DNA of 64,000 nt from NCBI GenBank assembly GCA_013365325.1, contig JABVXV010000170.1:62001-126000 (forward strand), given 5' to 3'. The notes beneath the pieces were generated by a model. That model had not been told where the DNA came from. It did no database searches and worked only from the letters and a program-made list of their open reading frames with translations. The translations under genes and the position numbers were made by a program. The stretch is from Dipetalonema caudispina (taxonomy: Eukaryota; Nematoda; Chromadorea; Rhabditida; Onchocercidae). How positions within the stretch are numbered: the first letter of the stretch is position 1; the number at the start of each line of letters is the position of its first letter. Positions 29,101 to 40,426 of the stretch are shown here, one piece after another.

Positions 29101-32100
29101 CGATATTTTCATTGGTATGCTATATGGAATGCGACCAGCTTCAGCTAATACAAATGCATCATCTGAAATTTTTCAAATATATTATTTGAAAAGTTGAAAT
29201 TTTTGATTTTTTAAAAATCAAAGTAAATAAATGAATAGTTTTTCTGAGTATCATTATTACCATGTGATATATTATAATTAAATGATTAATTAAAAATTTT
29301 TGTATGATTTCTTTTGATGAATAAAAGTAAATGTGATTACTTTTTAAGATTAAGTAATGAATGAAAGGACAAATAAGTTACTACCGAGTAATTTAAGTCG
29401 TGTTGAGACGGAAAAATAATTATGCTTGTATAGTAAATGATCAATCAGAAGTTTCCAATAGTTAAGTTCATAATCGACGCGGTAATAACCGTGAAAATTC
29501 GGATCTAATATAAACATATGTGATCCATGTGACAGTTTCACTGAAACTTATTAATTAATTACATCTGTCGCGAAATCTAAATGAATTTCGCGAAGAAAGG
29601 GATAATACATTTCTTATAATTGAAGTAATTGATGCTTCATTTCGTAATGAAACTTCTTCTTATAAATTGTTAACATAAACCATTTAACTTCTTCTTAAAT
29701 TCTTCTTATAAACTGTTAACATAAACCATTTAGCTTATACTCATCCTTGTCTAAGATAAGATATTAACAATGCGTCTTTGTTGTCTGTGGTTATGATATG
29801 CTTAAATCAGATCCGACAGCAACGTACTATCCTTTGTTCATATCCTTAAAATAAGATTGTGACATTGTCCTTTGTTTCATATGCTTAAGCTAGGATTGTA
29901 AAACATTGTCCTTTGTGTCATATACTTACAACAGGGTTACAATAATGCTTCCTGTAAGCCACTCCCAATACACACACATATATATATACAAGGGTCACGG
30001 CTTTGGGAGGCTCTTTCTTGAAGTTCAATCTTGACAGATTCATTCCACTCCCACCTCTCCTACCTTATTCCTGTTACTGAAAGTTTACGACCAAAAGTCA
30101 GCTCAGCAATTAATTCCAGCAAATGTTTTATTTTAACATTTGCTGGAATTAATTGCTGTGTTATTCAATAAATTTTATATTCAAATATTTTGTCGTGTTA
30201 CCCAATCAAAAGGACTATACTGTCTACAACAAAATATAGATTCCTTCTACCTCAAATCAAAACTTTCACGACAACATCTATTGAGTAATTAATTTACCTT
30301 CTGATGATTAAAATGTTCAAGAATGATGTCATAGCATTCGAATGCAATAATTTCTCTAGTGAAGTTGTGCTTTCTGGTCTATTCCGGTCAAAGGTTAAGA
30401 TACAACATATGTATACAACAATATTAAGATTATACTAGGATAATGAAGAAATCGAAGAAATCGTATCAGGTATAAGATAGAATATAATAAAATTAAACTT
30501 ACATTTTTTGCCTTCTTCTAACCAGTGAACTTCATCTTGTTGATTTTCCCGTGTAAATACTGGTATTTTCCATTGCGTATCAGCAAATGCACTATTATTA
30601 TCAAAATCAAATATTTGTTGAGTGATTTCAAAATAATCACCAACTTGTCGAACCTAACAACATACACTTTTATTTTAAAAACGATAACACTTTTTTTTAC
30701 TTATCAATTTATCACATAAAAATAGGAATTAAATCCATGATAATAAATTCCTAATCATTTTTAGCTGAAGTTTTGCTAACATACTTCGATAATTAAAATA
30801 AAATTAATGGATCAACAATTTGTCTCTGTTATGATATGAAGCAATTGAAGCATTTTCTTCATTCTCCTTCACAAAATTTCATAACTGTTAAAGAAATCAA
30901 ACTTTTTCAGAGCTTTTTTTTTGTTATATTCTCTTCATACCATTGCTAATTTCATCCATAAACTGTACTTATTTTTGCATAGTAACAAAAAATTGATTTT
31001 GATATTAAAGAAAAGAAAAAATTCGGAAGTAATAAAAGAAAAGAAAATGCATATATAATTGGTAATAGACCTTCAACAGTGGAAATCCTCGTTGATAAAT
31101 CCATGAATTTATGAAATCATAAACCGAAAAATTAGTCCCCAAGAAGGGATCACGATGATGATCAATCGCTTTGAAAATTCTTCAACGAAGATAATTGGTG
31201 AATTAATTATGCAATAATAAAAATGAATAAAGGAATATTAAATAAATAAAAAAGGAAAAAGAAGAAGTTATTAGATTTGTCTGGAACTTTCAAATTTTGC
31301 AAAAATCAATTTTGAAATGTATGTTTGAAAATTTAAACTGCCATAATTTTCCTTCAAAAAGCTTATAATATTATCCATTGAATTTCAATTAGATAATAAA
31401 AATATATACGTACTTTGAAAAACTGCTCAAAAAGTCATTCTTTTCAGCATTTGCATATGCAAATTCGACTAAATAGAGATTCAATCCTTGTTGAAAGACT
31501 TCTTTACCAATTGTTGATTCTACCATACGAATTACTGCAGCTCCCTAAATTTCGATGAAGTAAAATGAGAATACGTTAATATACTCATCACCGTTGAAAT
31601 CACTGAAAATTTCCAAGGTAATACATGTTGCGTTTTATCAACTTCATTGTCGTAGCATATATAATTTTGATGTATATTGATTCCTAAGGATTTCATAATC
31701 TTCAATTTCTCATTTTTCCTGATCAGTATTGATAATAGGATTGAGTTGTCTAATAGAATGTATATTATGATAGGTTTAACTGCAATACCTTATTGTAGAT
31801 TATTTTGATATCCTGACCATGTATACGTTCACTATTTTCCTTTAAACTTAATGGTTGCGTCATTGTCGTATGTTGGTCACTTGACAATGCCTTTAGTGTA
31901 ATATCGGCCGCAAAACATTGTGTCTGCAAAACAAATAATTATTGCACGTTTGAGAATTTCACAAATCATTTCTTATAAATTGATCGGTAATGAATAGGAT
32001 CAACTGATAATTTTATAAAATCTACGTGATTCAAGTGAGCTACCGTATTTCACTGAAAATAACAATTAGCCAGGAAATAAGAGCTCATTTCATGATATCT

Positions 32101-35100
32101 GTAATATTAACATCTATCTCAAAGATAAGCTCTAATTATGACCAATCAGTTGAACGGATATTTGTTACTTCGTTTGCAGCATATAACGATCGTTTTGAAT
32201 TATAAATCAATAATATTAATATTGAATTATCTATAGATAGTAAATCCCTGAGTACTAAGGTATTCCTTAATTAATGAAAGATCCGGTCGTATTTTTGGTT
32301 TAGTTTGATTTAAGGGATTATTGATATCCTCAACCAATGTACAGCTACTACAATCAATTTTGACTATATTTTTTTTAATGGAATTTCAAATATTTTACTA
32401 TACTTTTCAAGACAATGCTAGATTTTAATTCAACGGGAATTTTTCGAAAAACACTTTCCGTAATAACTTTAGGAGAAAATTTCATGCAAAAATACCGTTC
32501 GTAGTGTTGTGTTTTCAACAAAATCAGCTGCTTTTTGACCCATCAATGTTGCGAAACCTTCGTTCAACCATAAATCATTCCACCAACGCATTGTTGCTAA
32601 ATTTCCAAACCACTAAAAAAGAGAAATTACTGAAATTCTATAGACTTTTTAAAGCCCTTTAATCATTTTTCTCATTTAAATATTTGACATCAGTGTTTTA
32701 AATGATAATTAGTCTCGACTTTGTGTATATCGTATGACATCTGAATTCCTATATAACCTTCATAAATTACCTTACCTTACGTCTCTTCAATCATTTTGTT
32801 AGAAAAAAATTTACCATATGTGCGATTTCATGTGCAATGACATCTGTGACAACTCTCCTCTCACGTAAACTATTCAGACGTTGATTATAAAGCATCAGCT
32901 TTTGACGTACCGTAATCAATCCCCAATTTTCCATCGCCAAAACACGTAATTCAGGTACTGTGAAAATATCTGAAATCATTACTTTTCAATAACATTGTAA
33001 TTCATATGAAATGCAATGTATTAATTAAAATTTTTAAGGAAGAAAAGAAAGAAGGAGAGGAAAATTATAAAAAGTACGAAAATAATTTTACTACTTCTAC
33101 TTATTTTTTAACAAATTCAAATAAATAATGGAAAATAATATAATAGTTTTAGGTATTCAAAAATGTTAGTAATGCTATTCATATGGCAATTTTTTGTCTA
33201 ATTAACGCCTTAATTAAACTAATAAGCTGGGAAAATTATCGTTTCGAAAAATTAAAAAAAAATTAATCAAAATGGAAATTTACCAAGTTTTTTGAGTGGA
33301 TATGGAATGGAGAAGAAATTTTCATAATAAATTAATAATCGACATGTAACATGAAGGGCATAATCGATATCATATATCATAGCCGATTGGCACCAAACAC
33401 GGATCTATAAATTACTTTATACTCTTTTATTTCACTTTAAATTAAATTCAAATCTGTTTTTGGTAAATTTCAATTTTAACAATCAATTGGAATTTTCGTT
33501 TTCTTTTTTATACTGTGATATATTTCTCTGTATTTTCATCCTTGAATACTAATATAAATTTTTTTTCCGCCATAAAATTTCATTATAAATTAAACGAAAT
33601 CTTATTTTGAAATGATGATTGCTAGTAACAATTTCAAATTTCTTTATTAATTGTTTAACAAAAATTAAGATAGAAATGATTTGTATCTTATTAAAATATG
33701 GTCTCTTGTAATTTAGGTAAACTTTCATTTTTAAAATGTTGGAAAAATTAACAATTATTAACAAGTTTTCATTTTCAACCCTTACAGATGCTTCAATCAA
33801 GAGATATTATTAATGATGAATATGTAGAGGAAATTATTCCTGATGGAATTGTGATAATAGCAAATGATTCAGTAAATTTCAACAGATATTAGAATGCCAG
33901 CAATTGTCGCGAAATCTAAATGAATTTCGCGAAGGAAGGGATAATACATTTCTTGTAATTAAAGTAATTGATATTTCATATCGTAATGAACCAATTCATC
34001 TTATAAATTGTTAACATAAACCATTTAACTTCTTCTTAAATTCTTCTTATAAACTGTTAAACCATTTAGCTTATACTCATCCTTGTCTAAGATAAGATAT
34101 TAACAATGCGTCTTTGTTGTCTGTGGTTATGATATGCTTAAATCAGATCCGACAGCAACGTACTATCCTTTGTTCATATCCTTAAAATAAGATTGTGACA
34201 TTGTCCTTTGTTCATATGTTAAGCTATGATTGCGACATCGTGTCCTTTGTTTCATATGCTTAAGCTAGGATTGTAAAACATTGTCCTTTGTGTCATATAC
34301 TTACAACAGGGTTACAATAACGCTTCTTGTAAGCCACTCCCAATACACACACATATATATACAAGGGTCACGGCTTTAAGGGACCCATTCCAGTCTTTAG
34401 CTTACTTACTCAATCAGCTTACGATTCACTCACTCGTCCACTCAATCACCTTATTCACTTACAAAGCCACGAACCACTCACTTCCACCTCACCTACTTTA
34501 TTCCTTTTACTGAGCTTCCGACCACAAGTCAGTTCAGTGACTTTAACCTATTACGCATTAAAATTAAGTAACAATTGCTGGTATTAATTGCTGTATTATT
34601 CAATAAATTCTATAATGAACTACTTGTCGTGGTACTCAACAAGAAGACTGTACTGTCTTCAACAAAATACAGATTCCTTCTAACACAAATCAAAACTTTC
34701 ACGACAGCAATGATTTAAATGATAGTGTAAAATTTTTTGATGATAATTATGTCATCATAGCAATAATCGATAGTAGAAAAGTTGCAGTAAATGCTGCTTT
34801 GAATTTTAATTATTATTTGAATTCCGATTGTTGCTCTCAACATTTAGACTAGTTTTTATAGTGCAAATAGCCACAAGTCTAAAAAAGGTATTATTAATTG
34901 CGCTAGAAGTATCAAATGAGTACGTCTGCTAAGTTTGGGCCAGAAAAAATTTTCATCGAGAAGGAAGACAAAATAAGTTGACAAATAATTGGATTTATAA
35001 ACTTTGAAGGATGTAATACACTATTAAATTGGGCCATTTGTGAAGTGCTAAACTACTGGATTGGAAATGGACTGAAAATAATAATAAATTGGAAGTTCAA

Positions 35101-37630
35101 ATTTATAATTGCAGCATGAAAGCACTGATCAAACAAACAAAGAGATGCCATTTTAGGAAATATAAGAAAGATCGACTGAATAAGTTAAACTTATTTGAAT
35201 CGAAATTTTTGAAGTAATTATTTGCTCGAAGAAATTAGAAAAAGGATTCTGATTATCCCAGAAATGAAATTGAACAAAGTAATATTGAGAGAGGGAAATC
35301 TCATGATCACGTTCTCACCAACAATGGGAACTCCCAGAGAAAAATCTATGCTTTTTCCTTTTTTAGGAAAATATTTTTTGCTAACTTAACAATCATTCAA
35401 TTAAGAATTTGTCTCGTTTAATTTAATATTCAAATAGAACATGAAATTTTCTCTTTTTGCAGTATTTACAAAACGAAAGCAAACTTCTATCTTTCCGCAA
35501 TGACGAAATTTGAAAACAAAATCACTGACAGCTATTGCTAGCAGATAGGTTGACATGACAGGTGTCACATCAAATTCTGTCTTACTCCATTTCCTGTAAA
35601 ATGAATCCCAATACAAGATTACATAGATTCAGCTAAGTATGATAGGTATCAATGAAATATTACATGAATAAAAAAAGAAATACTCCAAATCTGATATTAT
35701 GGAAAATTTCGGTTATTTCCCATTTATTACGCTCCAAATTTTATTATTATTGATGAATATGAACAACAATTAATTTACTTTAATGATACTAAATGTATTG
35801 GCAATTGTCTACTTGTCAATTGGAATCAATTTTTTAGGTACGATTTGTTTTTCATTTGGCATTATCGATCTACCGCTCAACAAACAACTATAATTATGTA
35901 ATCAAAATAATGAAAAGTTCTCACGAATTGAGATGACGATAGCGATAAACTGGTGAATTGGAAACAGCTGACGTGCCCATAGGATGAATTATACTAATTC
36001 GGAATGTTGCTTTCATTTCCGGCTCGTCGAAACACGGCAATAAACGACTTGCATCGGTTGGCTGTAGTTGTGTAAGTGCTAACAATCTGAAATAGGAATG
36101 CAATTACTTTGATACTATCATTTATTTCTTATTTTTTATCGGAATTCATAAATCGATCATATGGAAAAATGTAACCCAAAATAAAATTAGTTATAGTTTG
36201 AATGTATTTTTTCAATGCACATAAAAAAAATAGGAAACTGATGAAGCATTTTTCTTTCATTTCTCTCTTTTCCACTATGCTCATGAGAACGATTTTTCAC
36301 AAATATTTGACTATTTTTTGACAAGGAAAAATTTTCTCGAATTGTTTACTCTAAAAACAAAATTTAAATTCTATGCTTAGTTCATTTTTAGAGAAATTAT
36401 GGAATATTATAGTATGAAGAAAAAAAAAGGAGAAATGGTATTTTCAAATTAGCAAAAGGCAATTATGTTTGCCTCGTGGTTTTTGCAAGATAATATATAC
36501 CAAAATGTCATTTCAGAATTGTGAGAAATATATTTCTATGGGAATAAAAGTAGTACATCAAATGAATACATAATGAGAAAGAGGAAATATCATGGATAAA
36601 ATTCTTTCACAAGACAAAAATCTTTTATTAGTTAAAATAAATTTGCATAAGGAGCAGATTGCTAAATTTTAAACTCTTAAATTTATTTTGATATGGAAAA
36701 AAAAATTTAATTATTCACTTTGTTTAACCGAAAAAAGACAGAGAGAAAAAATCTGCAAAATTTAGAGAGATAAAAAATATTATTTTCTAACTGATAAATT
36801 TTAGCAAATTTGAAAGTTTACTTCCAGGAAATATAACTGAAAGAAATTGCTCGAGAAATCTAAGAATGTCTAATTTCACTCGGTAATTCCATTCGAGATG
36901 TTTATCTAATTGTCATAATTAAAATGTTCATGTAATAAAATTTGTTTTACATTTTGAAAATATATGGAAAGAGAATGAGAAACGAAGAAATAAAAAGAAT
37001 TATAACTAACCTTGTCTGTCCATTGATGTTGTATTGAGTCTTATAAAGACCACCAGACCATACATCATTGATAACACCTTGATATTTAATGGAAATCATA
37101 TAATCATACCCAGAATCAAGTTTCTTCATCAGTACTATCTCAACGGTATGAATATCATCCATTTTATGTTGATACCGATTTACACTGATCAACGGAATCG
37201 ACTCATTATGACTATTTTGCACTTCTATATCACTTTTATCAAATTTCAAATTTTTAGCATTTAAAATGATTCGATCAGTTGCTTGCAAGCAGATAATACG
37301 AATTGCTACATTTGCATTGGTGCTAAAATTTCGTTGATTAAAATTTAATCCTTCTCGATACGGAAGAAATATTTGTAATTTGAGATCGTAATGTAACGGA
37401 TGAATTGTGTTAGGTAGCCTGAAATATGGCTGAGAAGTAATAATTGATGTATTGTTCGAGGAACTACGTTGATGCAACGTCGTTTGTAGCTCAAAACGTT
37501 GCTTGGATGAAACAATCAGAAAGGCCAAGAGTAAAATGATGAATGCAAAAAAGATTGTTAATACAAGTAAAATTTGAATTTGTAATGGTGAATTCGATTG
37601 CTTGTAACGTACTTTCGTTTCTTTCCTCAT
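26198..37630 (-). CDS. M1 family aminopeptidase (aminopeptidase N-like), with one frameshift
   Basis: Eighteen exons: 37630-37011, 36086-35925, 35593-35470, 33404-33284, 32969-32815, 32613-32496, 31923-31789, 31544-31414, 31179-31071, 30653-30503, 29540-29385, 29162-28993, 28725-28637, 28389-28258, 27607-27440, 27003-26938, 26833-26761, 26350-26198. About 943 aa. A short cytoplasmic N-terminus and one membrane segment (about residues 20-40) make it a type II ectoenzyme. Seen: [20 protein letters not shown], zinc site HEIAH (32832-32818) with the Glu in WLNEGFA, the Tyr in IIYNKGAAVIRM, and the ERAP-like C-terminal helical domain. Odd: exon 6 carries one extra base (GGG where GG is expected, plus 32580-32582) between HEXXH and its Glu, and all other junctions keep frame. 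The exopeptidase motif reads LAMEN, not GAMEN. The start is the first in-frame ATG. Expected role: removal of N-terminal residues from peptides at a cell surface. Confidence 0.93.
29566..30273 (+). mobile_element. Solo LTR of an LTR retrotransposon, copy 1
   Basis: 708 bp that begin TGTCGCGAAA and end TTTCACGACA (TG...CA), flanked by a perfect 5-bp target duplication ACATC (29561-29565 and 30274-30278). Inside are imperfect tandem repeats in the U3-like part, a TATATATATA box near 29980 and an ATTCAATAAA signal near 30164, which set the orientation as plus. The first 26 bases hold a hairpin (TCGCGAAAT/ATTTCGCGA). A second copy lies at 33905. No internal gag-pol is present, so this is a solo LTR left by recombination. 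A BEL/Pao or Gypsy origin is likely from the 5-bp duplication, but the family cannot be named. It sits antisense in an intron of the M1 gene, 25 bp from an exon acceptor. Confidence 0.88.
30104..30158. repeat. Perfect 24-bp inverted repeat inside solo LTR copy 1
   Basis: The left arm at 30104-30127 and right arm at 30135-30158 are exact reverse complements with a 7-base loop. The matching part of the other LTR copy keeps only the right-arm-like sequence, so the hairpin is private to this copy. Confidence 0.9.
33905..34706 (+). mobile_element. Solo LTR of an LTR retrotransposon, copy 2
   Basis: 802 bp, same ends as copy 1 (TGTCGCGAAA ... TTTCACGACA), flanked by the perfect 5-bp duplication GCAAT (33900-33904 and 34707-34711). 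It shares long near-identical stretches with copy 1. It has one more unit of the internal CCTTTGTTTCATAT repeat and about 90 bp of extra sequence after the TATA box (near 34383-34475). A polyadenylation-like AATAAA occurs near 34602. It lies in the M1 intron between exons 3 and 4, antisense to the gene. The different target duplications show two independent insertions. Confidence 0.88.
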
Positions 37631-38490
37631 TTCATACAGTGATAGCAATTGATAAACGATTAGAAATCAAACTTCCAATCTATTTTCGGATATCGTCGTA
37701 AAGCAACAGTAAAATAGATGGCACTTTTTTTCTTTTTTTTTTTAGCGTACTTAGCACAAATGAATTGTTTGCAGAACCAATAAAAATTATTTCAATATAA
37801 ATCAAGCAAATAGTGACAATATCCTTAATAAAATAATATGCTGAAAATTCTCAAACATTTATTTGACAATTGCAGAACTTCAAGTTCTTTCAACTGCAAC
37901 TTTTTTCAAGAAGAGGAATAATTCAGTCGATTGAATATAACATTTGTCATCGGACTTGTTCAACAATTTAATGATGTTAATGATCGTTAACTAATTGATG
38001 CAATCAGTTGCATCTATATAACAACTGTGTAAGTAATGAAACAGAAGTGGATCAGCAAATACCGTCATGATAATAGTGGAAAATTTGAATAAGCATCACT
38101 AAGAATTAGCGAAATACTACGAGAATTTGTCTGTCGGCAATCATTCAATAATATTGACAAAAGCAATAGGTACTATGACTTATTTAATTGGTTTCTAGCA
38201 GTTCCAATTTTTGGATCATAAAATACTTTTAAAATAATGAACTAAATTAGCAAGTGATTGGTAATAAATACATCACTGCACAAAACAATACAATTTTTAC
38301 TCGATCCGTTTAATAGTAATAATGAATGCTTAAATGACAAAGCATCAAAGGAAGCAGGAAATTAAATTTTGCAAAAATAAAAGAACTACATTGAAAGTGA
38401 TTTTTTCCATGAATTTTGAAGGAAATTTATTTTAATAGGTAATAAAAAAGTGAAAAAAAGAATGATAGGAAAATAATGAATTTCAAGCGG

Positions 38491-38620
38491 TAATAGTGAT
38501 ACTAGTGATAGCACTAGTAGTAATAGTAGTAGTAGTAGTAATGGTAGTAGTAATCGTAGTTGTAGTAGTAGTAGTAGTAGTAATAGTCGTTGTAGTAGTA
38601 GTAGTAGTAGTAGTAATAAT
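38491..38620. repeat. TAG/GTA trinucleotide microsatellite
   Basis: About 130 bp of interrupted (TAG)n. Its minus-strand reading gives a long leucine-rich open frame that is an artefact of the repeat. Confidence 0.9.
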
Positions 38621-38970
38621 ATCTTCCTCCTTCTTCTTTTAGTCAATTTGAACAATGAGCATTGAAATAAGAAGTGGTCCCCCGGAAACGAAGTGGTAGT
38701 GAGAAGTAAAAATGTATTGAGAATGTGGAAGAGGATGAGGATAATAGGCAAGATGGGTTGAATTTAAAGGATAGGATTGAATGTCAGTGAGAGGGACAGA
38801 CAAACTTTTAGAAATAAAATTATATATTTGATTAAATTAAATCAATTTTCTTCTCTTCTCCCAATGAGTAGTAGCTTTAGCTTGAATCCAAATACATTTC
38901 ATATATAGCTATTTCTAATTAGTTATGCCACCGTAGTTGCGCCTATTTTTTCCGCCATAACTATATACAC

Positions 38971-39016
38971 CTCTTTCTTTCTTTCTCTCTCTCTCCCTCT
39001 CTCTCTCTCTCTCTCC
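38971..39016 (+). repeat. Polypyrimidine (CT)n tract
   Basis: An unbroken C/T run, mostly alternating CT, about 1.3 kb upstream of the M1 peptidase start. Such tracts can form unusual DNA structures or bind GA-repeat factors. No specific role is claimed. Confidence 0.85.
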
Positions 39017-40386
39017 CGTAATGTATATTTTTTTCATTCTTCTACTGGTAGAGTTTCAAATTAAAGTTGGAAAATTGGTATGAGATGAGTGGGAAATAGA
39101 GAATGTTATTATTTTCAAAATGGCTATTTCAAAAAAACCACGCATAATAAATAGATGAACGAATAAATTCGATATGAATTGATTGATACAATAAATGAAT
39201 ATTATGATGATAATTTGCTTCTTATTTATCAAACTTTTATGCAGAAGCTTTCTTCATTAACTTTAAATTTAATTGCTTCATATTCAATTCTTTTTTTTTT
39301 TTTTTTTATTAACAATTTGTTCAACATAGTTCTCCGTTTTAATTAAGGGATCGAAAAAAAAAGAGGGGAGATTTTAGTATTATATTTGTTTTGCATAGAT
39401 ATGATTGGTAATTGTAAAAACATGAAATAATTTGAGACATTTCATTGATACTAACATATTTATTCAATTTGGAATAGAGAAAATATAATTTGATTAATAT
39501 GTGAATATAAGTGAAATATTATTGAAAATTTGAAGGACTATTTATGACTTAAAACATTTACCTCAAAAACTAAAAAAAAAAAAAAATTTAATTCATATTT
39601 TTCTTGGAATTATTCAATTTTGCTAATTTATTCAGTCCATACATTATGGCTAATTATGTGGAAAGAAATAATTTCTATTTCTATGAAAAAAAAAAAAAAA
39701 AAAATTGTCAATGATAACAATTATATCATCGCTTATAATTCACATGATATTCACCAATTAATTTGATTGGGCTATTCTTGAAGCAATCGAAATGCATTAA
39801 TCCCATTTTCACCCAAATATCATTTATTGATAATACTTGAGAGATAATTTTGTTGAAAATTAATTTGATTTAAATATACTACCGTATGCAATATAATCAT
39901 TAATTTACTCTTTTGTTTTCGATTTATCTTTTACATATATGCCATATGATATGTGTGATTGAATAATGTTTGATAATATTTAATTCCTTCATTGCTACAT
40001 TCTCTACACTACAAATTTTGTATATTATTATAAATATGCGAAAGGTAGAATAATTTCCTGTCTCCTAGCAACGGCTAAAAGAAGTGTAACGTTTGGAAGA
40101 AGCAATTATCCATGTCTTTTTTAGCTTTAAAAGAATCGAATGTGAAAAGCTGATGCATTCAATCGGGTATTGTGTTACAACATCTGTACCAAATCATATA
40201 ATCTATATATCGGATGTCATATGATGATTATCATTAAAATTAATTCCAGATCGAGAATTACTACTATTATTAGATGAGGTTAATGCTCTGAACTACTAGC
40301 GTGCTCTAATATGATAGAGTATGAGATCTAAAAGGTTTTGATGGTATATACCGAGAAACCATTCGCTGCAATGAAGTAAAACTATA

Positions 40387-40426
40387 ATTTTAACCGGTTG
40401 AAGCACATTTTAACCGGTTGAAGCAA
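40387..40426. repeat. Two 20-bp tandem copies, each with the palindrome AACCGGTT
   Basis: ATTTTAACCGGTTGAAGCA is repeated head to tail with a 20-bp period and differs only in the last base. The AACCGGTT palindromes are at 40392-40399 and 40412-40419. AACCGGTT is the classic Grainyhead/CP2 binding core. It lies 2.8 kb upstream of the M1 peptidase. Confidence 0.6.

Noticed and set aside
38386..38751. 121-codon leucine-rich minus-strand frame
   Set aside because: Produced by the TAG microsatellite read as CTA/TTA codons.
40060..40072. GTCTCCTAGCAAC as an RFX/X-box site
   Set aside because: It fits the two half-sites loosely but with a one-base spacer, and no ciliary gene is adjacent.
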